Below, one piece after another: positions 1 to 8,565 of a stretch of 64,000 nucleotides of DNA. The stretch lies in the NCBI GenBank assembly GCA_016870915.1, contig VFZY01000001.1, positions 46,876 through 110,875 on the forward strand, read 5' to 3'. The translations under genes were made by a program, and so were the position numbers. Each line of letters opens with the position of its first letter. Position 1 is the first letter of the stretch. This DNA is from Acidobacteriota bacterium. Lineage in GTDB: Bacteria; Acidobacteriota; Terriglobia; Bryobacterales; Bryobacteraceae. Below the pieces are notes generated by a model, which searched no databases, was not told where the DNA came from, and saw only the letters and a program-made list of their open reading frames with translations.

Positions 1-323
1 CCGCCAAAGGCCGCCGGAATAAGCCCGATACGAGTTCCTGGACGCGCGCGCAACAACTCGCGGGCGAAGGAGCGGCCAAGCCCGGTGCCAATGATCGTGG
101 GCCGGTCAAAGTGCATGGGATCGACAGCCGGCGCCCAGGTGAGTTCCTTCGTCAGCATGAAGACACCGGGGATCGGAGTCTTATCCTGTTCTTCCACGGC
201 GCCGCGGCCCGCCATGTTGGACTGTCCTGCGAGCAGGAAAAGTTCGAGCCCGGTGGGGGCGGAATCGGCTGGCGGGTTTTGACCAGACAGCGATAGACAG
301 GCAAGAAAAAGGAGGCCGCGCAC
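1..323 (-). CDS. SASA/DUF303-type carbohydrate esterase, C-terminus outside window
   Basis: Only the first 107 codons are present; the gene runs off the left edge. Reading from a GTG at 321-323, the protein begins with a short hydrophobic stretch (LLFLACLSLSG), likely a signal peptide or lipoprotein leader. About 20 residues later comes LFLLAGQSNMAGRG, the typical first block of sialate O-acetylesterase-like (SASA, formerly DUF303) enzymes, with the nucleophile Ser in GQSN. An in-frame TAG (the lipA stop, 333-335) lies just upstream and no other start codon intervenes, so the GTG start is well constrained. Family members are secreted and remove acetyl groups from plant or microbial glycans. 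The gap to lipA is 9 bases, so the two may be co-transcribed. Confidence 0.8.
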   Translation of the reverse strand, partial: MRGLLFLACLSLSGQNPPADSAPTGLELFLLAGQSNMAGRGAVEEQDKTPIPGVFMLTKELTWAPAVDPMHFDRPTIIGTGLGRSFARELLRARPGTRIGLIPAAFG

Positions 324-332
324 GGATTGAGA

Positions 333-1217
333 CTAACACACCGGCGCGGGCCGTACAGCTTCATCCGCGTGATAGGAACTGCGGACCAGCGGACCCGCCT
401 CGACATGACGAAACCCAAGCGCGGCGCCTTCGGCACGCAGTTGTTCGAACTCCTCCCGGGGAACGTAGCGCAGGATAGGCAGGTGCTTGGGAGAAGGACG
501 GAGATACTGGCCAATGGTCATGATGCCGACGCCATGGGCCCGCAAGTCGCGCATGGTCTGGCGGACTTCATCAACCGTCTCACCCAGGCCCATCATGAGC
601 CCGGACTTTGTGGGCACATCGGACCGGAGCCGCCCCGCCCAGGCAAGCATCTCAAGCGACCGCTCGTACCGGGCGCCCAGCCGGACCTGGCGGTACAGGC
701 GGGGCACGGTCTCAATGTTGTGATTGAGCACATCCGGGCCAGCCTCCATCACAACAGCCATGGCGTCGCGATTGCCCTGGAAATCGGGCACCAGCACCTC
801 GACTTTGCAGCCCGGGATGCGCTCCCGAATGGCGCGGATCGTGAGGGCGAACAGTTCGGCTCCACCGTCCTTGCGGTCGTCACGGTTGACGGAAGTGATC
901 ACGGCGTAGTCCAGGCCCAGGGCGGCCACGGCTTCCGCCACCCGGCGCGGTTCGTCGTAATCCACTTCAAGCGGGGCGCCTTTTTGAACCGCGCAGAATC
1001 CGCAACGGCGTGTGCAGAGGTTGCCGAGGATCATGAAGGTTGCGGTGCGCCGGTTCCAGCAATCGCCCACGTTGGGGCAGGCGGCGCTCTCGCAGACGGT
1101 GTGAAGCTGGAGCCGTGTGACCAGATCCTTCAACTGCCGGTAGTTCTCACCGGCCGGGGCGGGGGCGCGCAGCCATTCCGGACGGGCGGAACGTTGGGAT
1201 TGAATGTTGACCAGCAA
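333..1217 (-). CDS. lipA: Lipoyl synthase (radical SAM)
   Basis: LipA inserts two sulfur atoms into octanoyl groups on lipoyl-dependent enzyme subunits, using one radical-SAM cluster and one auxiliary cluster that is consumed. Both cluster motifs are visible: C42, C47 and C53 in CESAACPNVGDCW for the auxiliary cluster, and C68, C72 and C75 in CTRRCGFC for the SAM cluster. The C-terminal RSSYHA at about 279-284 carries the serine that ligates the auxiliary cluster. The 294-residue length is normal for the family. No lipB or lipoate ligase is adjacent. It acts in the cytoplasm. The downstream esterase is probably unrelated in function. Confidence 0.97.
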   Translation of the reverse strand: MLVNIQSQRSARPEWLRAPAPAGENYRQLKDLVTRLQLHTVCESAACPNVGDCWNRRTATFMILGNLCTRRCGFCAVQKGAPLEVDYDEPRRVAEAVAALGLDYAVITSVNRDDRKDGGAELFALTIRAIRERIPGCKVEVLVPDFQGNRDAMAVVMEAGPDVLNHNIETVPRLYRQVRLGARYERSLEMLAWAGRLRSDVPTKSGLMMGLGETVDEVRQTMRDLRAHGVGIMTIGQYLRPSPKHLPILRYVPREEFEQLRAEGAALGFRHVEAGPLVRSSYHADEAVRPAPVC

Positions 1218-1390
1218 GGAGACACCTCCAGTGTATCGTGGCGCGGCAGTGTGCCTGTGGACCGGACCACCACCAGGGCGAATGGCCGGCGCCGCCGGTT
1301 TGAAATGACAGAGCGGCCGGTTTTGATATAACAGACTAGAGCCTCGCGCGCGTGCGGCGCTCGTTCCTTGACGTGGTGAAAGGTAGTGGC

Positions 1391-2953
1391 ATGAGAAGAG
1401 CTATTGCGGGTGGATTGTCCCTGTTTCTGGCCCTGGGTGCGGGCGCCGCGCCGAGCCTGGCAGCCGATTGGCTGACCGACGGCGGCGACATCCGGCGCAC
1501 GAACTGGCAGAAGGATGAAAAGATCCTGACCAAGGCCAATGTCAAGGACATGAAGCTGCTTTGGAAGACGAAGCTCGACAACGAGCCGCGTCAAATGCAC
1601 TCGTTGCTTGAACCTCTTGTGATCGGGCGCGTGGAGACGAAATCCGGACCCAGGGAGATGGTGATCCAGGCCGGGGTTTCCGATAACATCTACGCCCTGG
1701 ATGCATCCACGGGCCAGGTGATCTGGAAGCGGCACTTCGAGAGCACCTTCAAGGATCAGCCCGGCGGCCGGGGACCGAGCGTTCTTTGCCCGGGCGGAAT
1801 GACCGCGAATTCGGTGATCGGCCCGGGGGACGGCGCGGGCAAATACATCATCTACTCCGTGGGCTGGGACGGGCGGCTGCAACGCCTGAATGCCGCCGAC
1901 GGCGAAATGCTGGCGCCCCCGGCAAAGTTCATGCCTCCCAACGGCAAACCGTACGCGTTGAACCTGGTGAACAACGTCATCTACACGCATTCGGCACAAG
2001 GCTGCGGCGGCAACCCGAACATGGCCTACACCTACGACTTGGCAAGCAAGAAAGTTGGAAGCTGGGGACCGGCGGGCGGCGGCATGTGGGGCCGCTCAGG
2101 ACCGGCCGTGAGCAAAGACCTTGTGATGTACACCGGCACCGGCGACGGCCGCTGGGACCCGGAAAACGGGCTGTATGGCAACGGGCTGATCGGTGTGAAG
2201 CAGAACCCCGAAACGAAGGCCCTGGAACTGGTGGATTACTACGGGCCGTCCAATGCGGAGTGGCTGTTCAAGCGCGACCTGGATATGCAGGTCACCCCGG
2301 CGATCTTCGAGTGGAAGGGCAAGGAGTACATGGTGGGTGCGAGCAAGGAGTGCCGCATTTATCTGATGGACACCGAGTCGATTGGTGGAGACGACCACCG
2401 GACGCCGGTCTACCGGACTCCGCTGATCTGCAACGAAATTGTAGATTTCGCCGAAGCCGGGATCTGGGGATCGCTCGCGACGTGGGATGAGCCGAACGGT
2501 ACGCGCTGGGTGCTGACCCCGTTCTGGGGTCCGAAGCACTCCCGGTTTAAGGCGCCCATCGAGAATGGCGAGGTGAAGAAGGGCGCCATTGCGGCGTTCA
2601 AAATGGAGATGGCGGGCGGGAAGGCCCGTCTTGCCCCGGCGTGGATCTCGCGGGATATGAATCAGGCGGAGCCGCCGCTGATCGCCAACGGCATGATCTT
2701 CGCCTATGGCAGCGGCGAGAATACGGCCCAGGCATTCCCCGACGTCGGTCTCGACTTCCGGATGGACCGGCGCGTTCCTCTTTCCACGCACGCCGTGCTC
2801 TACGCGCTGGATGCGCAGACGGGCAAGGAACTGTGGTCCAGTGGCAAGGAGATCACCTACTGGAACCACTGGGGCGGCCTGGCGCTGGCCAACGGCAAGG
2901 TGTATATCAACACCTGGGATGGCTACCTGTATTGCTTCGGCTTAAAGAAGTAA
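1391..2953 (+). CDS. Secreted PQQ-type beta-propeller (quinoprotein-like)
   Basis: A 520-residue protein with an N-terminal signal peptide (MRRAIAGG, a hydrophobic run, then SLAAD). The ATG at 1391 is chosen over one 13 codons upstream because the signal sequence starts there. It contains propeller blades with the tryptophan docking signature (A-x-D-x-x-x-G-x-x-x-W), for example [11 protein letters not shown] near the start and [12 protein letters not shown] near the end, and closes with a GYLYCFGLK blade. This is the PQQ-dependent dehydrogenase/BamB-like fold. Catalytic residues of methanol-type dehydrogenases could not be confidently placed, so it may be an enzyme or a structural propeller. 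It is transcribed divergently from lipA. A downstream SGNH-fold gene overlaps its 3' end. Confidence 0.8.
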   Translation: MRRAIAGGLSLFLALGAGAAPSLAADWLTDGGDIRRTNWQKDEKILTKANVKDMKLLWKTKLDNEPRQMHSLLEPLVIGRVETKSGPREMVIQAGVSDNIYALDASTGQVIWKRHFESTFKDQPGGRGPSVLCPGGMTANSVIGPGDGAGKYIIYSVGWDGRLQRLNAADGEMLAPPAKFMPPNGKPYALNLVNNVIYTHSAQGCGGNPNMAYTYDLASKKVGSWGPAGGGMWGRSGPAVSKDLVMYTGTGDGRWDPENGLYGNGLIGVKQNPETKALELVDYYGPSNAEWLFKRDLDMQVTPAIFEWKGKEYMVGASKECRIYLMDTESIGGDDHRTPVYRTPLICNEIVDFAEAGIWGSLATWDEPNGTRWVLTPFWGPKHSRFKAPIENGEVKKGAIAAFKMEMAGGKARLAPAWISRDMNQAEPPLIANGMIFAYGSGENTAQAFPDVGLDFRMDRRVPLSTHAVLYALDAQTGKELWSSGKEITYWNHWGGLALANGKVYINTWDGYLYCFGLKK

Positions 2954-3687
2954 CGCGGATCGCACTGGCGTTGGCCGCGTCCGTGAGCCGTGGCGCGGCG
3001 CAGGAAGACCTTTCGCGCGAAGACCTGCAACGGGCCGTGCGGGCGTACCGCCGCCTGATGCTCGACTGGGGCGGCCTCACGCGCTACGGAAGTGAGAACG
3101 CGGAACTGCGCTTGAAGCCCGGCGAGCAGCGGGTGGTCTTTCTGGGCACCGAAATCACCGAAAACTGGAGTGAGGACGGCCGCGAATTCTTCCCGGGCAA
3201 GCCGTACCTCAACCGTGGCATCGCTCGCCAGACAGCGGCCCAGATGCTGGTGCGATTCCGGCAGGACGTAATCGCGCTTTCGCCGCGCGCGGTGGTGATC
3301 GAGGCGGGCACCAACGATATCGCCAGTGTGATGGGGCCATCCACCGAAGGAGCCATGGCGGATCATTACTTGTCCATGCTGGACCTGGCGGCCGCCCATT
3401 CCATCCGGGTGGTTCTGGCGTCTGTGCCACCGGTTTGCGATTGCGTACCCGGTGCTCCCAAACAGAGCGCCCGGCGCCCGGCGGGAAAGATCATCAGTTT
3501 GAACGGATGGCTTCGGGATCAGGCCAGGAAGAGCGGCGCCGTGTTCCTGGATTACCACGGAGTGCTCGCCGAAGGCCGCGGACTCAACAGTGCGTACACA
3601 TCTGACGGATTTCTGCCCAACAGCGCCGGGTACCGCCAGATGGCCGGTGCGGCCGAGCGCGCCATCGCGGAAGCGCTGGCCCGCTGA
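2932..3687 (+). CDS. SGNH-fold protein with lost catalytic Ser and His (pseudoenzyme)
   Basis: The fold is recognisable as a GDSL/SGNH hydrolase: block I at [12 protein letters not shown], block II at [13 protein letters not shown], block III at GTND (N128) and block V at [10 protein letters not shown]. In active relatives block I reads GDSIT and block V reads DGxHPN. Here residue 74 is Glu instead of the nucleophile Ser, and residue 228 is Leu instead of the catalytic His. Both changes are clear in the DNA (GAA and CTG). The start is uncertain: a TTG at 2932, inside the upstream propeller gene, gives a good signal peptide ending in RGAAQ; TTG 2971 or GTG 2983 are alternatives. Overlap with the propeller gene suggests translational coupling. 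It is probably a secreted carbohydrate-binding or scaffolding protein, not an esterase. Confidence 0.75.
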   Translation: MLRLKEVTRIALALAASVSRGAAQEDLSREDLQRAVRAYRRLMLDWGGLTRYGSENAELRLKPGEQRVVFLGTEITENWSEDGREFFPGKPYLNRGIARQTAAQMLVRFRQDVIALSPRAVVIEAGTNDIASVMGPSTEGAMADHYLSMLDLAAAHSIRVVLASVPPVCDCVPGAPKQSARRPAGKIISLNGWLRDQARKSGAVFLDYHGVLAEGRGLNSAYTSDGFLPNSAGYRQMAGAAERAIAEALAR

Positions 3688-3780
3688 GACTTCCCCAGGA
3701 ACGGTCGCTGTTCCGTGCGCTTTCGGAAGTTTTACCGATGAGTGCAACCCGGTTGACGATATGGCCAACAGAGGTGCACG

Positions 3781-4380
3781 ATGCAGCGGCTATCCCTGCC
3801 ACTGGAGAATCTACGCGAAAGCCGGAACAAGAGCCCCGGGCTGACGGCTGATGGGCCTGGGGCGGACCACTACCCGGTCCACCACCGGAACGAGTCTCAG
3901 GCGGTCCTGGATCTGACCCCGATTCCGATTCGATTGGTGGACCGGGATGGCCGTGTGGAGTTCGCGAATCGTGCGTGGATGCTGTCGGCGGGAGTGGCCC
4001 GGGAAGCAACCACTTGGGAGAATCTCTTGGCCCGCGGAGTCCGGGAGGAGGGCAAGCGGCAGTGGTTTGCAGCCTTCGAGTCACGGAAGCCGTATCAGAT
4101 TGCGTTCGCGGTGGCGCGCACCGATGGCCAACATCTCCATCTGACGGAGGTCGGGCAGCCCCGGTTGGGGCAGGACGGGGTCTTCCAGGGCGCCGGGACA
4201 ATACGGGCGCTGGAGTCCCGTCTTAACGAGGCCGGCAAGCCGTTACCCGTGCTCGATCTGGCCCGAATGGCCGGCCAGGCGGCGGGCGCCACGCATACCG
4301 AAAGCTTGAGCCACTGGAGCAGCAGCGTGGAGAGTTGGCTCACACTGGCCAGTCTGGCTCCATCCCGGGGCGCGGTTTAG
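3781..4380 (+). CDS. PAS-domain protein without visible output domain
   Basis: A 199-residue soluble protein. Residues about 40-150 read like a PAS fold (AVLDLTPIPIRLVDRDGRVEF followed by an N-R-A-W-M helix start), the usual sensor module of bacterial signalling proteins. No histidine-kinase, GGDEF or HTH domain follows; the C-terminal 50 residues are Ala/Ser-rich with no recognised motif. A GAGGTG ribosome site lies 7 bases before the ATG. It directly precedes motA with a gap of 27 bases, so it could be co-transcribed with the motility genes, but no functional link is shown. The call rests on pattern resemblance only. Confidence 0.6.
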   Translation: MQRLSLPLENLRESRNKSPGLTADGPGADHYPVHHRNESQAVLDLTPIPIRLVDRDGRVEFANRAWMLSAGVAREATTWENLLARGVREEGKRQWFAAFESRKPYQIAFAVARTDGQHLHLTEVGQPRLGQDGVFQGAGTIRALESRLNEAGKPLPVLDLARMAGQAAGATHTESLSHWSSSVESWLTLASLAPSRGAV

Positions 4381-4407
4381 GCGAAAAGGAGTTCTCGAAC
4401 CAATTCC

Positions 4408-5265
4408 ATGTTTGCAATCATCGGAATCGTAATCGTATTCGGCAGCGTCATCGGTGGCTACCTGATGGCGCACGGACACCTGGAAGTGCTGTTCCAGCCG
4501 AACGAACTGGTGGTGATCTGCGGAGCGGCTCTGGGCAGCATGCTGGTGGCGAACCCGCTGCCGATCGTGATTGGCGTGATGAAAGGGTTGATCGGCGTCT
4601 TGAAGGGAAGTCCCTACAACAAGGCGATGTACCTGGAAAACTTGAAGATGCTGAACGCCGTATTCACGCACGCCCGGAAGAACGGCCTGGTGAAGCTGGA
4701 AGCCGACGTGGATGAGCCCGACAAGAGCCAGGTGTTCTCGCAGTTTCCTAACTTCCTCAAGAATCACGCGGCGGTGGGACTGGTGTGCGACACGTTGAGA
4801 ACGGCGATCAGCGGCGGCATCGGGCACCATGAACTGGATCAGGTGATGGAGCAGGACATCGAGATCCACGCCCATGAGCAGAACCTGATCGCCACGGCGC
4901 TGAACACCACGGCCGACGCATTTCCCGGCCTTGGCATCGTCGCCGCCGTGTTGGGCGTCATCGTCACCATGGGCGCCTTGGGCGGCCCTCCCGAACAGAT
5001 TGGCCATCACGTGGCGGCGGCGCTGGTAGGCACGTTCCTGGGTATTCTGCTGTGCTACGGCATTCTGGGTCCCCTGGCTTCAAACATGACCAAGATCATC
5101 GACTGCGAGAAAGAGTACCTGCTGTTTCTGCGCGCGGGCGTGATGGCGTTTGTGCGCGGCGCCGCGCCCATTCTGGCCTCTGAGATCGCGCGGCGCGCCA
5201 TCCCGCACCACGAACGGCCGTCGTTCAAAGAGATGGAAGAGGCCTGCCGCGGCGGTGCCAAGTAA
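4408..5265 (+). CDS. motA: Flagellar motor stator subunit MotA
   Basis: MotA forms the pentameric channel part of the flagellar stator and transmits ion flow to the rotor. The 285-residue protein has the expected four membrane segments: one at the extreme N-terminus (MFAIIGIVIVFGSVIGGYL), a second at the VVICGAALGSMLVANP region, and two near the C-terminus. The diagnostic segments ADAFPGLGIVAAVLGVIVTMG and HHVAAALVGTFLGILLCYGIL are present, including the prolines and the polar residues that line the channel. The ATG follows an AAAGGAG about 16 bases upstream. The partner gene motB follows immediately but is truncated, so whether this MotA has a working partner elsewhere is unknown. Confidence 0.95.
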   Translation: MFAIIGIVIVFGSVIGGYLMAHGHLEVLFQPNELVVICGAALGSMLVANPLPIVIGVMKGLIGVLKGSPYNKAMYLENLKMLNAVFTHARKNGLVKLEADVDEPDKSQVFSQFPNFLKNHAAVGLVCDTLRTAISGGIGHHELDQVMEQDIEIHAHEQNLIATALNTTADAFPGLGIVAAVLGVIVTMGALGGPPEQIGHHVAAALVGTFLGILLCYGILGPLASNMTKIIDCEKEYLLFLRAGVMAFVRGAAPILASEIARRAIPHHERPSFKEMEEACRGGAK

Positions 5266-5269
5266 GGCG

Positions 5270-5758
5270 GTGCCCGCTAACGCGGCGCCAGGGGAGTTCT
5301 TTCAGAGCGGCAGCCCGGACCCCACCGGAAGTGGTGAGGAACTGCTGATCAAGATGGCCGGTGAGCTCTCCCAAATCCCAAACACGGTACTGATTGAGGG
5401 CCATACCGACTCGAAGCCATTCAACCGCGAAGGCTATTCCAACTGGGAGCTTTCGGTGGACCGGGCCAACGCGGCGCGCCGCCTGATGATGATGTACGGC
5501 CTGCGGTCCGACCAGGTGATGCAGGTGCGCGGCTTCGCGGACCAGCGGCTGTTCACCCAGGATGACCCGGAGCATCCCTCCAACCGGCGCATATCGGTGC
5601 TGGTGCAGTATGCCGATTCGCCGCCTGGGACAAACCTCGATCCGATGACCGAGGCCGGCAAGAAGGCCGCCGGCGGCGAGGGCGGCGAGCCGGCCCCGGC
5701 AGCCGGGGCCAAGGCCGAGGAAGCCAAACCCGAGGAGAAGAAGTCCGGCGGGCACTGA
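5270..5758 (+). pseudogene. motB: N-terminally truncated motB (OmpA-like domain only)
   Basis: The frame directly after motA encodes only the peptidoglycan-binding C-terminal half of MotB: FFQSGSPDP, then IPNTVLIEGHTDSKPF, then NWELSVDRANAARRLM and RISVLVQYADS, the OmpA/MotB signature, followed by an Ala/Glu/Lys-rich tail. The membrane helix with its essential Asp and the plug segment, normally the first 100 or more residues, are absent. Only GTG candidates exist (5270, or 5255 inside motA) and no signal peptide is available, so the domain could not reach the periplasm. A GGCGGTGCC direct repeat (5251-5259 and 5267-5275) flanks the motA stop and could mark the deletion junction. An assembly deletion is the main alternative. 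Confidence 0.8.
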
Positions 5759-5774
5759 GGGCATATACTGGCGG

Positions 5775-6266
5775 ATGATGAAACCGCATCGAACGATCCC
5801 CGCGGCAATCCCGGCCGCCGCCATCCTGATCGCGTTCGCGGCCGGGCCATCCAAGGCGCAGCAGCCCGATCTGGCAGCCGAGATCCGGGCCCTGCGGGCA
5901 TCGGTGGAAAAGCTGGCCCGTTCCCAGCAGGAGTTGGTGCTGCTGACGCGGGTCCAGATCACCGAAGCGCGTGTGGCGCCGCTGGAGGCGCAACGGTCAC
6001 AATTGCTGATGCAGGAAGCGCAACTGGACCGCGAACTGGCAGCCATGCAGGGCGGCGCCGGACAGGCCTCAAGCCAGGCGGCGGCGTTGGCGGGAGCTGG
6101 GCAGGAGTTCGTGGCCACTTCTCCCGGCGCGCCGCAGATGACCTCGGAACTGAGCCGGCGGCTGGATGAGGTGCGGCGTGTGCGCCACGGACTCGATCAG
6201 CGGATTCAGACATTACGAGCGCGCAGCGCGGTGTGGGAACGGCAGATCGAAGAGTTGCAGAAGTAA
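5775..6266 (+). CDS. Secreted coiled-coil protein, unknown function
   Basis: A 163-residue protein with a signal peptide (MMKPHRTIP, hydrophobic core, cleavage near PSKAQQ). After it comes a long helical region rich in Leu, Glu, Gln and Arg at heptad spacing (LAAEIRALRASVEKLARSQQ), a flexible Gly/Ala/Gln linker at about 95-115, and a second helix ending in WERQIEELQK. This resembles periplasmic coiled-coil proteins, but I recognise no specific family. It starts 16 bases after the truncated motB and may belong to the same transcript; a motility role is only a guess from position. Confidence 0.7.
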   Translation: MMKPHRTIPAAIPAAAILIAFAAGPSKAQQPDLAAEIRALRASVEKLARSQQELVLLTRVQITEARVAPLEAQRSQLLMQEAQLDRELAAMQGGAGQASSQAAALAGAGQEFVATSPGAPQMTSELSRRLDEVRRVRHGLDQRIQTLRARSAVWERQIEELQK

Positions 6267-6321
6267 GATCTGCGCGGAGCAAGATCTGAGGAAGGAAGAT
6301 CTGAGAAAGCAGGGCCGTGGT

Positions 6322-6864
6322 TCAATCGCGGCGCCAGTCGCGCGAGAGCATGGAGTAGACCCTCAGATCGGTGAACTCTCCGTTCAACAGTTCACCCTCC
6401 CGCTCAACGCCCTCCAGAACAAATCCCAAGCGCTCCGGCACCCGCCAGCTTTCCTGATTCCCCGGCGCGCACTTGATCACCACGCGGTTGTAGCCTTGTC
6501 CGAAGAGCAGACCCGTCACCGCCCGGCAACACGCCGTGATGATGCCCTTCCCTCTCGCCTCCGGCGCCAGCCAGTAGCCCAGATCCACGGAGCGGCCCAG
6601 CCGGCTGCCCGGATGCGCCCCAAAGCCGCCCGAAAACACGCCGCCGCGCCAGATGCCGCCGGCGAATCCATCACCGGAATGCTGGCGCCCGGCGGCCCAC
6701 CGGATGAAGTTCAAGCTGTCTTCGGCCCCGTGCGTGTCCTGCACCCACGGAAGCCAGCGTGCCAGATCGGCTCGGTGCTTGTCGATCACGGAAAACAGGA
6801 GTGAGGCATCGTCTTCTGCATACGAGCGGATCTCTGTGACGTCATCAACCTGGATCGGGAGCAT
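6322..6864 (-). CDS. RimJ/RimL-type GNAT acetyltransferase
   Basis: A 180-residue GNAT-fold protein resembling RimL, which acetylates the N-terminus of ribosomal protein L7/L12; many relatives act on other proteins or small molecules. Visible elements are the N-terminal LRSYAEDDA-like start (here EIRSYAEDDASLLF), RHxADLxxWLPW, LGYWLAPEARGKGI (the acetyl-CoA pyrophosphate-binding Q/R-x-x-G-x-G/A loop, here as ARGKGI) and NQESWRVPERLGF (the conserved Asn-x-x-Ser before the GF turn). It is a lone gene, transcribed divergently from the hydrolase-propeller gene. Its 3' end faces the coiled-coil gene across a 55-base gap. The true substrate cannot be told from sequence. Confidence 0.85.
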   Translation of the reverse strand: MLPIQVDDVTEIRSYAEDDASLLFSVIDKHRADLARWLPWVQDTHGAEDSLNFIRWAAGRQHSGDGFAGGIWRGGVFSGGFGAHPGSRLGRSVDLGYWLAPEARGKGIITACCRAVTGLLFGQGYNRVVIKCAPGNQESWRVPERLGFVLEGVEREGELLNGEFTDLRVYSMLSRDWRRD

Positions 6865-6906
6865 CGATGCGTTCCGGGCAGCCGTGGAGTGCTATGCTGT
6901 CAACCG

Positions 6907-8547
6907 ATGCATCTTATCACTCTCGCGGCCTGTCTTTTCAGCGTGCAGAATCCTCCGGTCCCCAAGATCCCCGAAACGCTCATCCACGACCCCGGCGTTG
7001 TCTACTCCACCGTGGGCGGGCGCATGGAAATGGATGTCGTCCGTCCTCGCAACGCAGCCGGCGCGCCCGCGGTGGTGCTCATCCACGGCGGCGGGTTCCG
7101 GCGCGGCAACCGGCAGAGCCAGTTGCCGCTGGCTGTGAAGCTGGCCGAGCGGGGCTATGTCGCCGCGGCCGTCACTTACCGGCTGTCGCCCCGCAATCAG
7201 TTCCCTGCCCCGGTGCATGATGTGAAGGCAGCCGTGCGATTCCTGCGGGCAAACGCGGTCCGCTTCAACCTGGACGGATCCCGGGTCTGCGCCTGGGGCG
7301 GGTCGGCGGGGGGCCATCTGGCACTCATGCTTGGGCTCACCGCCGGTGTCGCGGAGTTTGAAGGCTCCGGCCCCAACCAGGACCAGCCAAGCTCCGTGAA
7401 CTGCGTCGTGAACTACTATGGGCCCACGGATTTCACGCAATCCTATGCCAAGAGCGTCGACGCCGCGGAAGTGCTTCCGCTGTTCCTGGGCGGCAACCTG
7501 GAGCTTGCCCGGGCGGCACACATCAAGGCAAGCCCGCTCAACTGGGTGACTCCGGCCGCGGCGCCCGTGCTTTCCGTCCACGGCACACAAGATGCCTATG
7601 TGGCCTATGAACACTCCGTCTGGCTCACCTCGCGTCTGCTCGATGCCGGGGTGGCGGCGGAGATCGAAACGCTTTCCGGCGCGGGGCACGGCTTCCGCGG
7701 CGCCGACGCGGAGCGGGCCGAGGCGCGAGGATTTGCGTTCCTTGAGAAGCATCTGGCCGGGAAACCGCAGAAGCGCATTCTGGTGTCGGACCACGGCCCC
7801 GGGGGAGAGATTCTTGCACTCGAGTGGCCCTCGGGCCGCGTCCTGTGGCGCGTGCCCAATCAGCGCGGCCACGACGTGCAGTGGCTGGAGAACGGCCACG
7901 TGCTGTTCACCATCGGGCCCAGCAGGAAAGTGGTTGAACTGGGGCCGGACCGGCGCGAGGTCTGGAGCTATTCCGAAGGGCTTCAGCACCCCCTGGCGGC
8001 ACAGCGCCTGCCGAACGGCAACACGCTGATCGGCGATCCGGTGGCCGGCAAAGTCATCGAGGTGACGCCCGCCAGGCAGGTGGTGTGGACCTACGAAAGC
8101 CCCGACATCGGCAAAATGCGCATGAGAAACTCGAAGCGCACGGCCGCCGGGACGACGCTGATCGCAATCGAGGCCGTGTCGAAGATCATTGAAGTGGATC
8201 AGGCGGGCAAGATCATCTGGACCTGGCAGGCGCCGAACGGCGAGAACCGGCGAGCCTACCAGGCCATTCGGCTGGAGAACGGGAACACCATGGTCAGTCT
8301 GTCGGATCCGGGCGAGGTGGTGGAAGTGGACCGGTCCGGAAAAGTGGTCCGCTCGGTGGGTGGAACCAATCCGAGCCTTCAAATGGGGTGGGCTTCCGGC
8401 ATCAAACCGCTGGCCAACGGCGGAATCCTGATCTCGGACTACACCGGCCGGCGGCTGGTGGAAGTGGATGCCAAGGGTAACGTGGTGAACGAATTGCGCA
8501 CCGGGCCGTGGACCATTGCCAGCGTGGAGACAATCGACCGCTGGTAG
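6907..8547 (+). CDS. Secreted alpha/beta hydrolase fused to a beta-propeller
   Basis: Residues about 20-290 form a BD-FAE/carboxylesterase-like alpha/beta hydrolase with oxyanion motif HGGGF, nucleophile elbow GGSAGGH, acid in HGTQDAYV and catalytic His in GAGHGF. Residues about 300-546 are a repeat domain of six or so blades (for example GHDVQWLENGHVLF, RLPNGNTLIGD, RLENGNTMVSLSD, PLANGGILISD) similar to arylsulfotransferase or PQQ-like propellers. The ATG at 6907 begins a short signal peptide (MHLITLAACLFSVQ); an ATG at 6889 is also possible. Such fusions suggest a secreted enzyme whose propeller binds or processes the same glycan or ester substrate. It starts 42 bases from the divergent GNAT gene. 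Confidence 0.85.
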   Translation: MHLITLAACLFSVQNPPVPKIPETLIHDPGVVYSTVGGRMEMDVVRPRNAAGAPAVVLIHGGGFRRGNRQSQLPLAVKLAERGYVAAAVTYRLSPRNQFPAPVHDVKAAVRFLRANAVRFNLDGSRVCAWGGSAGGHLALMLGLTAGVAEFEGSGPNQDQPSSVNCVVNYYGPTDFTQSYAKSVDAAEVLPLFLGGNLELARAAHIKASPLNWVTPAAAPVLSVHGTQDAYVAYEHSVWLTSRLLDAGVAAEIETLSGAGHGFRGADAERAEARGFAFLEKHLAGKPQKRILVSDHGPGGEILALEWPSGRVLWRVPNQRGHDVQWLENGHVLFTIGPSRKVVELGPDRREVWSYSEGLQHPLAAQRLPNGNTLIGDPVAGKVIEVTPARQVVWTYESPDIGKMRMRNSKRTAAGTTLIAIEAVSKIIEVDQAGKIIWTWQAPNGENRRAYQAIRLENGNTMVSLSDPGEVVEVDRSGKVVRSVGGTNPSLQMGWASGIKPLANGGILISDYTGRRLVEVDAKGNVVNELRTGPWTIASVETIDRW

Positions 8548-8565
8548 CCGCCGGCGGGAACAGGA

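Noticed and set aside
1297..1332. Sigma-70 promoter before the PQQ-type gene (TTGAAA and TATAAC)
   Set aside because: Spacing of 21 bases is too long for a normal promoter; left out as unsupported.
6266..6303. Three AGATCTG heptamers spaced 15-16 bases
   Set aside because: Too short and with diverged spacers; lies in a convergent gap with no gene, and could be slippage only.
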